Shown: positions 1 through 10,652 of the stretch, piece by piece | Numbering within the stretch: the first letter of the stretch is position 1 | How the letters are laid out: each line of letters opens with the position of its first letter | From: Misgurnus anguillicaudatus | Lineage: Eukaryota; Chordata; Actinopteri; Cypriniformes; Cobitidae | Length of the DNA stretch: 64,000 nucleotides | NCBI RefSeq assembly: GCF_027580225.2 | Contig: NW_027395283.1 | Location: forward strand, 7,258,501 to 7,322,500 | Reading direction: 5' to 3' | The notes under the pieces: model-generated | What the model saw: only the letters and a program-made list of their open reading frames with translations | What the model was told of the DNA's origin: nothing | Database searches by the model: none | Translations under genes and position numbers: made by a program

Positions 1-74
1 TTAATAGAAAGAGAGAATAGGGTTGAATGGTCCCTTGGGTGAAAATCCCATAAAGGTAAAATTGTGGTTGGAGT

Positions 75-246
75 CCATTAATGTACTAGACATTATAAAT
101 TTATTAGTTTGGGTTAGAGGCCCTTAATGTATTAGACATTATAAATTTATTAGTTTGGGTTAGAGGCCCTTAATGTATTAGACATTATAAATTTATTAGT
201 TTGGGTTAGAGGCCCTTAATGTATTAGACATTATAAAGTAATAAGT
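75..246. repeat. 46-bp tandem repeat in the retroviral leader
   Basis: About three and a half copies of a 46-bp unit that begins cccttaatgtattagacatt and ends with gggttagagg; copies start at 121, 167 and 213. Looser versions continue to about 340. The position before the gag-like ORF suggests leader expansion. Confidence 0.85.
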
Positions 247-492
247 TTGGTTAAAGGCCATCGAGTTAGAGTCTCGTAAATTTATTATTTTTTTTGGGTT
301 AAAGTCCCTCGGATGAAAGTTCCGTAAATTCTTTGTTTATCGTTTAATTTGCCTGGGTTGAGTTGTTCAAATTGATTTGTTGGTTTGAGTTGTCCAATTT
401 GAGTTTTTGTGATTAATCGTGTTGGTGAAATTTTGATGTATTGTTTTGAAATATTGCTGTGAAGTTGTTACTTTATGAAAATTGCATGAAAA

Positions 493-879
493 ATGGCTGA
501 ATTTCAGAAAGAATGTGATGAATATGGTTGTTCACCAGTATATGTGCAATGGCAAAAAGTGGTTAAACTTATGATGGCCCAGACAGACCCAAAAGATGTT
601 AAGAAAAGACAAAAAGAGGGTGAATTGGGCTGGAAAATATTGAGAGATGAGAATTGTTGGGAACCAGAAGAGAAAAAAAGGGTTCCATTAGCGCCGATTG
701 TTTTTGCTATGGAACAAAGAATTGTGAACAAAATCAATGAAGTGAAGGGTAAAGGTAAATGGTATGGAAAAATAAGGATTAAACAATTGTTGTGTGGAGA
801 ATTAGAAAATAAAATAATTGGAGTTCAAATGTGGAAACATTTGATGTGGCATTGTGTGAGGAGAAATAAAATTAAATAA
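493..879 (+). pseudogene. gag-like ORF, 128 aa
   Basis: A 128-residue lysine-rich ORF after a long A/T-rich leader. The first 80 residues are acidic/basic amphipathic sequence rich in Trp, Lys and Glu, resembling a retroviral matrix N-terminus, but I see no zinc knuckle or major homology region. It ends at 877-879 and no continuation is recognisable downstream. Assignment to gag rests mainly on position before the RNase H and env remnants. It could be a chance ORF, though its A of ATG context and codon run are better than its neighbours. Confidence 0.4.
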
Positions 880-2150
880 AAATATAAACTAATGAAAGAT
901 AAGAGGAGATAATTAACAGACAAAGAAATGTTCAAAGGGAGAAGGAGAGAAAGAGAGAGAGAGAGAGAAAGGGAGGGAGAAGGTCAACTACCATAGCTCG
1001 ATGGAATTGTGAGATTAAGCTAAATCTAGCAGGAAGACAGAAGTAAAGCCTTGAAAAGAAAAAACAACAAATTAGAGAAAAAAGTAGAGACCAAGTTATT
1101 AAAGGTGGAAATAAAGAGAAAAATAAAAAGGACAGGAAAATTATTAAAAGGTGAATGACATAGATAAATTATACAAAGATAAATTATTACAAAATGAAGA
1201 GGAGTATTCATCTGATGATTGAAGGTGGTCACAAGATAAATTTTATTTTAAATTGAAAGGCAATATTTTGCAATGGGTTAACTTAAACTTTGAAAGGCTG
1301 AAAGCTCTGATCCTTTGACATTCAAGAAAGTGAATAAAAGCTGGCAAGAAACAGACAATGAAAAACTGTGTGTGACATCAAAGTGTTGGAGTTGCAAAGA
1401 GAGGATTAACTCATAAACTGGACTGTGGACAAATCATAAATGAATGGGATTATATGAAGCAGTGATGGGGGCACTGCACAATGTTCTGAAAAAGACTGAG
1501 TGGAGTCCAGAAAGACTAACACAGACAATAATGTTCTTGGAGGCATGAGAAACTGGAAAACACTTCACTGGACACTGAACTTTTTCATCTTCATATGAGC
1601 CTTTGAGTGAAAAAGGGGAAAGAGTAAAACAGCCGTTCAATGTTTAAGTAAAGACCTTGACATAATAGGGACACAGACAATCTTTATGAGAAAATCAGCT
1701 AGACAAATTTAAAAGCTGATCGAGAACTTTGTTGTTAGGTGTGACTACCTGTTCTGAAATCAAATCAGACTCCTATTAATCTGACAGGAAGAAATGAATG
1801 ATTGAACTTGGTATCTACAGAGGAAGTTAGAACTCCAATGATGGTACTAAGCTAAAAAGCAAATATAAATGGCATAGAACAGCTATGGCAGAAAGGAAAT
1901 TAAAATAAATAAAAAACAAAGAGAACACTATAGAACACTATAAAAGGTAAACAAGAAAAGCTGTGAGAATAGAAAAATAACTGATTATTGTAACAAACTT
2001 TGTATTAAGAAAATTGCCAGCCCAGACATCATATATGTGCATGAAGGTGTTCACATGGCAGATCTAATCACTGAGGGTGAGCCATATAACTGCATACCAT
2101 TGACTGAAAAAAAGCAAACAAATTGAGAGATGGCTTGTTCGCGGTACCAC
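880..2150. other. Purine-rich interior of the retrovirus, no recognisable gene
   Basis: A/G-rich stretch including a GA run near 950-975. Short ORFs on both strands have no recognisable motif. By position it should hold gag and most of pol, so it is either deleted or decayed beyond recognition. Confidence 0.6.
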
Positions 2151-2159
2151 TGACAACTC

Positions 2160-2410
2160 CCCCACCGGTAATCACGTTATTTATGGATGGCTTTGTTTTA
2201 GAGCATCAGATGGTATGCTAAAGGCAGGGTTTGCTGTGGTTGACTAGGTTGAGGGTGATTTTGTGACTAGAGTGAGTGGTAAATTGGAGGGTAAGCAGTC
2301 AGCACAGATAGCTGAAATGATAGCTGTTATCAAAGCCTTGCACTACACTGGTGAAGAGAGGGTGATTATTTATAGTGACTCTGCATATGTGATTGGTGCA
2401 GTATATATGG
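2160..2410 (+). pseudogene. Retroviral RNase H relic
   Basis: Translating the plus strand with frame changes gives the retroviral RNase H pattern: a FMDG segment near 2180 (first catalytic Asp), then about 40 residues on a segment reading AQIAEMIAVIKAL (catalytic Glu), then IIYSDSAYVIGA near 2370-2400 (catalytic Asp). Stops and frameshifts interrupt it. In the retroviral pol polyprotein this domain removes RNA from RNA:DNA hybrids. The three motifs in correct order and spacing make the call firm; function is lost. Confidence 0.75.
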
Positions 2411-2965
2411 AACTGCCATATGGCAGATAGGTGGGTTAGAAACCAGGAAAGGCCGGCCTATAACACATGCTAGCGAAGCCTGACACATACTACAGGCTGT
2501 GAAGGTACCTAATGAAGTGGCTGTTGTCAACTGCCTAATAAGCCACTTATATCCCCAACCATGGTTTCCCAAGACAAAGTTAGATCTGACAAACTGACAA
2601 ACATGCACTGGAATTGACATATAGTTTTGGGGCTGCTTATCACCCCAATGACAGAGCAAAGCTGAAATAATGAACCTGACTTTGACATTAAAACTTGACT
2701 TGACAAAATCTGTGCACAGACAAAAATAACATGGCTTGACGCATTGCCAATTGCATTAATGTCTATTTGCTCTTCTGTTAACAGGATTTCTGGTTTCACA
2801 CCATTTTAATTGCTTACAGGTCGAGAGTTTCCAGGTCCAAGGAACGCCTTGGTGTAGGATCCAATCCTGCCACTAATTAATGCTGTTTATTTTTACAAAC
2901 TAACTGCTATGATTAAACATTTTTCCTGCCAGGCTACACGACACCAGGACAACGACCAAGCTGTG
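2411..2965. other. Retroviral interior, mostly unassigned
   Basis: Expected to hold the integrase core. I could not find its HHCC or DDE signatures in any frame. ORFs on the minus strand here have no family features. Confidence 0.45.
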
Positions 2966-2969
2966 ACAA

Positions 2970-3080
2970 ATGATGATTGAGTGAAAGTGAAGGTGTTCAG
3001 ACGGTCCAGGCCACCGAGATAAAAGCAAGAACCTAACATTGTGTTCAGCTACAGGGCAAAGGCGACACCTGGTTCCATCT
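2970..3080 (+). pseudogene. Possible integrase C-terminal fragment
   Basis: A short reading, broken by stops, contains VKVKVFRRSRPPR followed in another frame by a hydrophobic segment. This resembles the end of gammaretroviral-type integrase, where a basic VxVKxFRR segment precedes the last beta strands. It lies at the correct place, after RNase H and before env. Too short and broken to be certain. Confidence 0.3.
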
Positions 3081-3283
3081 CTCCTCTTGTGTTCCTTGTG
3101 ATCCTCCTTCTAGGTTTCTAACAGACACAGGTGTGGACCTGAGGACTCAGGTCCAAGAGAGGGAGAGTGTTGAAAGTGAAAGTAAATCAGCTGGAATACA
3201 GAGAGAACAAACAGGAAGTGAAACATCAGGGGTAACACTCACACAACACCAACAACAAAGTCAACAAACACTCTGTAAAATTG

Positions 3284-3675
3284 TGCATAATAAAGCTGAC
3301 ATTTTTTCCTAGCCCAGGAACAGAACCTTTAGCACACTGCACAGATTGTGCCTACGGAGCAGGTATAGCCGTACAATTCAAAGCGAAGTACGGTACACAA
3401 AAGGTTGTAAGACAGAACAAACACACAGGTGAATGTGCAGTTACTCATGAGGACGACGGCAGATTGATTTTTCATTTAATAACCAAACAAAACTGTACTG
3501 ATTTACCAACATATAAGAATTTTACCAACAGCCTCAGATGCATGAGAGATTGGTGTAAAAAAAAAAAAAAGGAATAACAAGTGTATCTACGCCCCGACTG
3601 GGGTGTGGGTTAGATAAATTGGATTTCCATAAGGTAGTGGAGATCCTGACAGAAGTGATTGTAAACGTCATATAA
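3284..3675 (+). pseudogene. Macrodomain (OARD1/TARG1-like ADP-ribosyl hydrolase) frame inside the retrovirus
   Basis: About 95 residues are open from 3281 to a run of fourteen A at 3557-3570, where the frame shifts; the reading then continues from 3571 to a stop at 3673-3675. Together they show the order of OARD1-type macrodomains: a strand ending in PLAHC, the ADP-ribose loop GAGIAVQF, a basic FKAKYG segment, LIFHLITK, PTYKNF, a helix with W and C, then PRLGCGLDKLDF with the Asp used by this family, and a final amphipathic helix. The first beta strand seems truncated, and a splice-acceptor-like tttttcctag sits just upstream. The frame crosses what would be several exons in a vertebrate gene, so it looks like captured cDNA. 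The shift in the A run probably inactivates it. Confidence 0.7.
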
Positions 3676-3792
3676 GTGTATGTTTTTTCCATCGTTTCAC
3701 TTCTTTTGCTATACTCTTACCTGTTATTAAGTTTCAATTTAAGAGTGTTTTTTGAATTAAGCCAATAGGCATAAGTGTATTTTTCCACAGAG

Positions 3793-3960
3793 ATGAAGCT
3801 ATATGGAGATTGGAAGGTTCTATGGGCCCTAGGGGTTAATACTGCAATTATAATCACCATAATATTTAGCATAAACAATGGAGGTAATCTGAAAATTGAC
3901 ATAAGGTCCAAGACAACACCACAAGATCAGTGCTTAAAGAGATTTGGGGAATTGAATTGA
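3793..3960 (+). pseudogene. Env leader / signal-anchor fragment
   Basis: Starts at ATG 3793, shortly after an acceptor-like ttttccacag. About 20 residues in comes a hydrophobic stretch (LGVNTAIIITIIFSI), as expected for an env signal peptide, followed by a short polar part and a stop at 3958-3960. Only about 40 bp separate it from the membrane tail, so nearly all surface and ectodomain sequence is deleted. Non-functional. Confidence 0.45.
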
Positions 3961-4000
3961 ATTACACAAAAAATTCAACGACGTCATACACCTTTGATTT

Positions 4001-4219
4001 ATGCAGTATGATAGATTGTGGAGGGCAATAGTAACCTCCATAGTAGTGTCCATTGGTGTATTCGTGGCTATCCTGGTGACCTGTGGATGTTGTTGCATTC
4101 CCTGTCTTAGATCCCTGTGCAACAGATTAATAGTATCTGCAATAGAGAAAAAAGAGAACAATCCACCCCCATGTAGCATGCCCCTATTAGGCTTACAGAA
4201 CCTGGATGAGGAGGAATAA
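4001..4219 (+). pseudogene. Env transmembrane and cytoplasmic tail fragment
   Basis: 72 residues with a hydrophobic membrane segment (about residues 11-27), a cysteine cluster CGCCCIPC directly after it, a basic stretch and a short tail ending PLLGLQNLDEEE. This anchor-Cys cluster-short tail layout is typical of retroviral transmembrane subunits. It stops just before the polypurine tract, where env is expected to end. The ectodomain and fusion peptide are absent. Confidence 0.65.
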
Positions 4220-4238
4220 GAAAATGTGTGACCTCTTT

Positions 4239-4257
4239 CAGAGGTCAAGAGAGGGAA
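4239..4257 (+). promoter_or_regulatory. Polypurine tract before the 3' LTR
   Basis: The purine run gaggtcaagagagggaa, interrupted only by tc, directly precedes the LTR start tgtggg. This is the usual primer site for plus-strand DNA synthesis in retroviruses. Confidence 0.6.
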
Positions 4258-4258
4258 T

Positions 4259-5380
4259 TGTGGGATTTGATTTTATTTTATTAGTCGTGCTGTTTATAAT
4301 CTTAATTCATGTGTATTATTAAAACAATGATTTCTGTGCTGAGTACAAGAGAGCTGTCTGTGTGTGGAGGGTTATTGGGGGGATGTAGCTTGAGTGAAGG
4401 AATTTCCAGCTGGTGGCCGAGCAAAGAGATAAGGAGATAAGAGCAAAGCTTTAAGGAGAAAACAAAGAAGTGCATGCTTTTGATATTAGTTCACTGGCAA
4501 TCATTCATTTCCAGATTGTTACATGTAGAGGTGTTTGGATTTATACAATTACATGTTGCTATGAATATTAATGTGTTAAAATATATAAATGATTATGCCT
4601 TTGTGCCCATGACTAATGTAGAAGATTGCCCTGTAATAAGACATTGACATGTAGGGATGAAATGCTCGAGGGCACAAAGTGGCTGATGTGTGTGTGGGAG
4701 CCAGGGGGGCTGTAAAAAGCCCTAAGGGAAAACATACTGAACAGATGTTTTTTAATGATGATAAAAGTGTTTGCTTAGAAGTAGTATTGCAGTAAAAGAT
4801 TTAATATGTGTTTATCTATCTAAAGAAGTTAATGTGTGCCTTATTCATATAACCAATTTTACGAATAATGAAATTATGTCATGATATTGAAATGTGTTCT
4901 ACATAATAATCACTTTTATCTTACAGTTTGTTTTTTATGAATAAATGAATGTTTTATTAATGATTTGTTTTTAAGAAAGCATTATAAAATGCTATGTGAA
5001 GTCAATCATATGTAATGCTATGTGAAGTCAATCATATGTAAAGTGGAAAAGTACTGGGGGGAGAAGAAACAAACTGCAGGACTCTCAAAGTTGGGGGAGA
5101 GCAGTTGTTTTTTCCTTTGTCTGTGTGTTTATCTTTGCCTATTAGGCTAAAACTGGGTGTGGTGAGGGAGTCAGATTCACGAGGAAAAGCAGCCTTTGTG
5201 GGTGGAGATTCTAAGAAGAAGATCGACGTCACATACTCTATAAATAGTTGTTTTCCCAAATGCTGGGGGTTGTTGCTTGCCGATTGTGGCCTTGAAACAA
5301 CCCGGCGCGCTGTAAACTTTTTCATATCTGATCAATAAATATTCAATTTAGATATTTGTGTCTTTCCTCCAATTATGAAC
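4259..5380 (+). repeat. Retroviral 3' LTR (ends approximate)
   Basis: About 1.1 kb from the TG after the polypurine tract to roughly the ca at 5380. It has a 25-bp tandem duplication (aatgctatgtgaagtcaatc..., about 4988-5038), a promoter at 5223-5247 and an AATAAA poly(A) signal at 5334-5340. The right boundary against the Helitron is not sharply visible, and without the 5' LTR it cannot be fixed. Confidence 0.6.
5223..5247 (+). promoter_or_regulatory. LTR core promoter: CRE and TATA box
   Basis: A perfect CRE-like gacgtca at about 5225 is followed about ten bases on by ctataaatag, a strong TATA box. The AATAAA signal lies about 90 bases downstream, the usual U3-R spacing of a retroviral LTR. 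Confidence 0.65.
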
Positions 5381-5437
5381 ATGCAGATGGACGCCTTAAA
5401 GTCCAACAGCTGCAGCTGCTGAGTACATGAAACTAAA

Positions 5438-6871
5438 TCAGCTAAATGATGGCGTAAACTTTGCACATTTATCAAAACACACTAAAGGCTTTTGCATTGA
5501 CTTTGTACTGTGGTATATTTTCAATAGAAAACACGGGCATGCTTTAATTGCATCCTTGATGCTGTCTTTACAATATAAAGCCTTTTCTGCAAAATCTTGA
5601 ATAATCAAAACTGACAGACTGCGAACACGACTTAATGCTACATATGCCTGTCCAGGTGCAAATATTTTCTTAAGTGACACAACAGCATTGTCAACACTAA
5701 TTCCTTGAACTTTATGGACTGTACAAGCCCAAGCAAGTTTAAGAGGAAATTGTTGTCGCAATCCACCTTTATTATTGACCCTTTCCTCTTCAGGTTTAAT
5801 ACCTGTTGAGTCTATTGCAACTCCTTCAGGATATGTACTACATCTTCTTCTTTGTGCGCCAACCAGATTGTCATCAAACTTGATGTAAACTGTTTGTGGG
5901 AATTTATTGTCATTGTTAGAATACTCTATGTGTGTCACTGTGCCACATGCCCCATTAACCAGACCATCCAGTACATCTACATTTTTGCATAACATTACAC
6001 GTGCATCTTTTCCTATTAGCAGTGTTTCATCCAAACATGTATCATATGTTTTGGCATGATGGCCATTTTTCATTTCAAGTTTCCCTGTCTTGTTATTATT
6101 TACAAAATCCTGAGCATCTATCTCAAAATGTTCAGGACATGTTTTGAGGAGCTGCTGAACATTATGCTCATTTACCTGTCTGTTAGTGGAAAATATGTGT
6201 AAAGCTGAGCTAACTTCACCGGTTTCATATTTTTTCAATATATCAATGTCACTGTCTAACATTGGGGTCACTATGGTACGAATTCTTATTCTGTTTAATA
6301 ACTCTGCAAATGTATTATCTTTTTGCCTTACTACTGTTTTCAATTCAACAACTGAAAACAGAGTAGACCACAGATTTATGCCTATGTCATCAACATATAA
6401 TGGTTTCCCTTTCACTGCAGGTAACTGATAAAAATCTCCAACAGCAATTATACTTACATTTCCAAACAGAGAAAAGTCACCAGTTTGTTTGATCTGTCTT
6501 AGCCTACCATGAATATATGCTAATAGATTGTGATTAACCATTAATATTTCATCAATTATCAAGATTTGCAAATCACAATATTTAGCAAGCAAACAGTTGA
6601 CCTTGTCTTCACCTATAGGTGTGTACGGTAAACGAACATCTTTTCCAATGCTAAATGTGTTATGAATTGTTGCTGCATGCAAATTATATGCAGCAATCCC
6701 TGTGGGAGCAGTTAATAAAACAGAAACATTGTCAGGATGGTGACACACTGTTGACAATAACATCATTGCTTCATACTGTATAGCCTTTATTAAATGGCTT
6801 TTTCCTGTCCCTGCACCACCAGTAATGAATACATGTAACGGGTCTGGGTTTTTCCCCACTATCTTATTTAA
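5438..6871 (-). pseudogene. Helitron helicase domain (PIF1-type, SF1)
   Basis: About 478 open residues forming the C-terminal part of the Rep-helicase. Near the N-terminus is Walker A FITGGAGTGKSHL, then APTGIAAYNL, Walker B LIIDEI, GDFYQLPAV (motif III), a central RVMLCKNVD segment and near the C-terminus LAWACTVHKVQG and YVALSRVRS (motifs V and VI). These are complete for a PIF1/RecD-like DNA helicase, which unwinds the donor strand during rolling-circle transposition. The apparent start at 6874 is created by the adjoining TTAA element; the true protein is continuous with the Rep part at 8679. It stops at 5438. I see no C-terminal endonuclease domain. Confidence 0.9.
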
Positions 6872-8674
6872 CACTCTGGGGTCGACGGTGGCGCGGGCGC
6901 CGCAAACTCTTTATTTTTCAATCACTCCGCAAAGAGAGTTAGATAACTCTGCTGATTTTGGTCATACAGATATGATTTATACATCATTTAAAACGTTAAA
7001 GTGTCTAGTTTTTTTCTGTCCACTCCCAATAAAAACAGAATGTTGTGCTTTTCGCAAAATTAAGAAAATAAACATGATGCGTGTTTTGTTCTCTCTCCCT
7101 CAGTGAAGTCCTTTCAGAAACACGTCAGAAAAATTAACTGTAACTTAAGGAATACTTGTCATATCAACAAAAGATACATATCTACATAATGCTTGGAATG
7201 TCTGCTTTTGGAAGATGTAAGTGAAATCGAAATCAAATATTGTAATTCGTTGTTAACTGTGTTAGAAGAGGGAGATGTACCGTCTTTCTCGTGTTCCTGC
7301 ATTATCTATAATGAGCCACGCCCCGCTCCATTGAAGAGAAGAGCAGAGATCATCCATATTCATTAGTCAACCCCAGTCAATGGAGACTCCGTCTCTACAG
7401 CCATTCAATGCTGTGTTGAGTTTTAATCCAAGTGTTGGTGACATGACATCTACTTGTTTACTCAGACTGTAACTTAAGTTATCTCCAGACGCGAGTGTGT
7501 GTGCTTCATCAAACAGACGCGATCGACGTCCAAACGCACACACAAATACCTCATATTTGACGCGCTTTGTGGTATCATTATAAGATATGCGATTGTAAAC
7601 ATCACATCTACTTGTTTACTCGCGCCTAAAGTTATCTCCAAACAGACGCGAGTGCGTGTGTCAGTGACGCGTGTCCAAACGCACACACAAACACGATGCC
7701 TCATATTTGACGCGCTTTGTGGTATTCTTATAAAAGGTGCCATTGCAAACATCACATCTACTTGTTTACTCGCGCATAAAGTTATCTCCAAAAAGACGCG
7801 AGTGTGTGCTTCGTCAGTGTGATGGGATCGAGGTCCAAACGCACACAAAAACACAAGATGCCTCATATTTGACGCGCTTTGTGGTAAAATTATAAAGTAT
7901 GCTCTCTCGCCTGTAAATACAAGTAATCTCCAGGCGCTTATGTTTTCTTTGTGCTTCCGTCAGACGCGGTTGACGGCCAAACGCACACACAAACACACAA
8001 TGCCTCATATTTGACGCACTTTTGTATTAAGACGGAACTAAACACTTCTAAAACCCTGTTTGTTCGCGTATATCTCTGCACGGTAAGTTTATTTAACGCA
8101 GGATCACGCATGGGAAGGCATTTCTTTTGTGTTGCTTTCACAAACAAACACATAACAAGGCGTCGTCTTACTGCCTAAAGGCTCATTAGCCTATGCAGCT
8201 CATTATGCAAGTGTTTTGTTCTTCAGCTGTCAATCACAGACTATTCAAGAGCTTCCAGCCTCCTTGCATATTGCCTTCCTAACCAAAAAGTGACTTTGAA
8301 ATTGTAAATCAATATTATTGTCTTATGTAAATGAGTAAGCAGAATGATTTTCACATCATTTTAAAGAAAAAACTCTAGACTACTAGATCCTGTATTGAAA
8401 AGTCTTGGGAAAACATGTTTAGTATGAGGTTTTTTTTACTTATATCAGTCACTTAAAAATTTAGCTTTTTCAAAAACCACGCATAAAATGTTTCTCTCAA
8501 AAATACAAACATGTACAAACATGTTGATCATATAATATAGTAGCCCAGTTTGTGCTGAACACAGTGTTATAAGACTTTTGCCATTATTATGTTTTTAAGC
8601 AACTGAAAAAGCACAAATGTCAGTACATGTCAAAACTTCTCCAGGGCCCTAAAAACCCCTTAGACCCCAGAGGG
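6872..8674 (-). mobile_element. Non-autonomous TTAA element (piggyBac-like), copy 1
   Basis: 1803 bp flanked by TTAA on both sides (6868-6871 and 8675-8678). The ends read cactctggggtcgacgg and, inverted, ccctctggggtctaaggg, giving a roughly 12-bp terminal inverted repeat. Inside are four or five diverged copies of a 120-150 bp unit containing cgcgagtaaacaagtagatg and gcgcgtcaaatatgagg; these explain the repeated short ORFs. No transposase ORF is seen. The TTAA duplication and CCCT-type end fit piggyBac, though Kolobok elements also use TTAA. It separates Rep from helicase. Orientation is set relative to copies 2 and 3. Confidence 0.85.
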
Positions 8675-8678
8675 TTAA

Positions 8679-10652
8679 GCACCATTGTCGAATCTGATAA
8701 AAAATAGACAACTGTGTATCATTCAAAGATCTAATTAGGGCCAAACCATCACTTCTACACATCATATTATTTTTCTTCTCCAAATGTGAAACTTTTTGAT
8801 TATTGGATGTTAAATCTGGGATGTTTTCCTCATGTTCTTCCAGTAACTGTTTATTGTTTTTAATTTCCTCTACGCATATTAAACGCTCCAACTCCACCTC
8901 TGGGCATAACTCACACCATCCATCTTCTATCACACCATCACTATCAACTGTGTTCTGGATATTATCCAATTCATCTGCTTTCTTTTCAAATGTCTTTCTG
9001 TTTGCCTCTGACTTGACTGAATGTCTAGATCCATCACTTAATTTTACATCACCATTTTTATAGAACTGTTCAAAGGTTTCAAAGTTTGAAGGTTTCAACT
9101 GCATATCTACACGGTATGGCAAAAACAATTGCATTCTGCTTTGATAAAATTTTTCTGGATTAGTTTCTTCAGAAAAGCGCACATAACAAACAACTGCAGG
9201 TTGTGACCGTGTTCTTTTGGTGATAAAACCACAGGCGTTGTTTAAGAGGAGTCTTGGATTTTTCATTTTTACTTAAAACACGATATTCTGATGCAAATGT
9301 GGCCATACATATATCATTCAGATCGTTTGGTCTATTCTTATAGCGGTCCACAATACTAACCATCCACATGTTTTCTGGAGTAATGTCTTGTGATGCTGCC
9401 TTTTGCCTCAAAACACTTAAAGGAAGACTAATTTTAATGACATCGTCTCCTGTGGGCACAAACACAACTTTCCTTGAACACTCCTTGTGATGCATGTTTG
9501 TTAATCTATACACAGATTCCTGGGCACAGACGTCTCTATTATGCAAATAAACACTGCCTAGATTTTTTAGAGTATCTTTTGCACTAACATTTCCCTCTTT
9601 ACGTGCTTCTCTTTGTGCATTACCTAACAGCAATCCCATCTCTCTTTCTGATTTTGATATGTAAGAAATGATATAGACCACACAAGCATATGCATCAACA
9701 ACATACTGGATATCTAAATTTGCATTCCAACATTTTAACAGTGGCTTGCTATATTGGTTGACCCACACCTCATTAACCTGTCTTTTCAACACAACTTGTC
9801 TATTTCTACTAAAGCATTTATATGCAGCCTCAAAAATTGCTTGATTTATACTTAAATGTTTAAATAAATTTTCCACACTATTGTAGTTGACATGCTCATC
9901 TGAAAGAGCCTTCTTAATTGCTGACAAAATCTCACCCGCCTGTTCTTTTTTCATTTTTAAATCTGTCTGATCTTGATTTACACATGTACATTTTGCTAAA
10001 ATATTAGTCTTATCTACCTGACACTTACACTTTTTCTTCACATCACTTTTACCATGACATATAAATGTTCGAGAAGATGCAGGTCTGGGAAAATTAAAAC
10101 GACAAACAGTGTTTTTCTTTCTACAACTTTTGGAATGCCGTTTTGAATGCTGCTGGACAGATGTCACAATGTCCAATAATGTGTCATCATGTGGTGGTAA
10201 TTCACACGTAACATATTTATCAATGAACTGAATAACCTCTTCATCTGTGTTTTTACCAATCACTGGGGCATTCTCAATCCAAAATAGGCAATGTACATGT
10301 GGTGAGCCACGCTGCTGAAACTCTATACGGTAAAAGTAATCCTTAATTTTACCTATTGGGTGGGCTGAAGGCATAAGCACCTCCCTTAAAAAACAATGCC
10401 AGCGAAAATCAAACATTCTTGCTGCCGTGACAGGATTACGACGTAACAGCTCACATCTGTCTGCCCATTCTAATTCCTCAACTGTCTGCGTTCTTCCTTC
10501 CTGTTTTAAAATACTAATAAGAAGATTTTTCCAACGCATATCAGCAGAAGAAAATGAGCAAAACCATGTAGGGACACCAAGTTGACGAACACAAGCTAGT
10601 AGGTCACGTTGTGCTGCCTGCCAGAAAGCTGGCGTACCTCGAATATGTTTAA
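8679..10652 (-). pseudogene. Helitron Rep (HUH nuclease) domain and linker to helicase
   Basis: Open from the TTAA junction at 10652 to about 9266, where a single-base-type frameshift moves the reading to the ORF ending at 8679. The HUH nuclease motif is RGSPHVHCLFW (two His separated by Val), about 90 residues into this part. The tyrosine motif lies further on in DAYACVVYIISYISKSE. After the frameshift come PRLLLNNACGF and an acidic linker, and it ends ...FYQIRQWC at the TTAA site. Rep nicks and joins DNA ends in Helitron transposition. The frameshift between Rep and helicase is the one clear lesion in this part. Confidence 0.88.

Larger units (their letters stand above)
1..5380 (+). mobile_element. 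Degenerate endogenous retrovirus, 3' part with one LTR
   Basis: Old retroviral copy in plus orientation whose 5' LTR lies outside the window. In order I see a repeat-rich leader, a gag-like ORF (493-879), an RNase H relic (about 2160-2410), a possible integrase tail (about 2970-3080), a macrodomain frame (about 3284-3675), an env leader (3793 on), an env membrane tail (4001-4219), a purine tract and a 3' LTR. Protease, reverse transcriptase and most of integrase and env are missing or unrecognisable. Stops and frameshifts throughout make it non-functional. The genus is unclear; the RNase H and env tail look gamma/epsilon-like as in other fish elements, a weak assignment. Confidence 0.75.

Noticed and set aside
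3281..3577. Initial reading as an env surface fragment because of its cysteines and position
   Set aside because: The order of GAGIAV, LITK, PTY and GCGLD motifs fits a macrodomain much better.
4001..4219. Intact env protein
   Set aside because: Only the membrane and tail part remains; the ectodomain is deleted.
7474..8178. Overlapping ORFs with RHxVFVCAFG-type sequence
   Set aside because: Arise from tandem units of the non-coding TTAA element; they repeat in copy 2 on the other strand.
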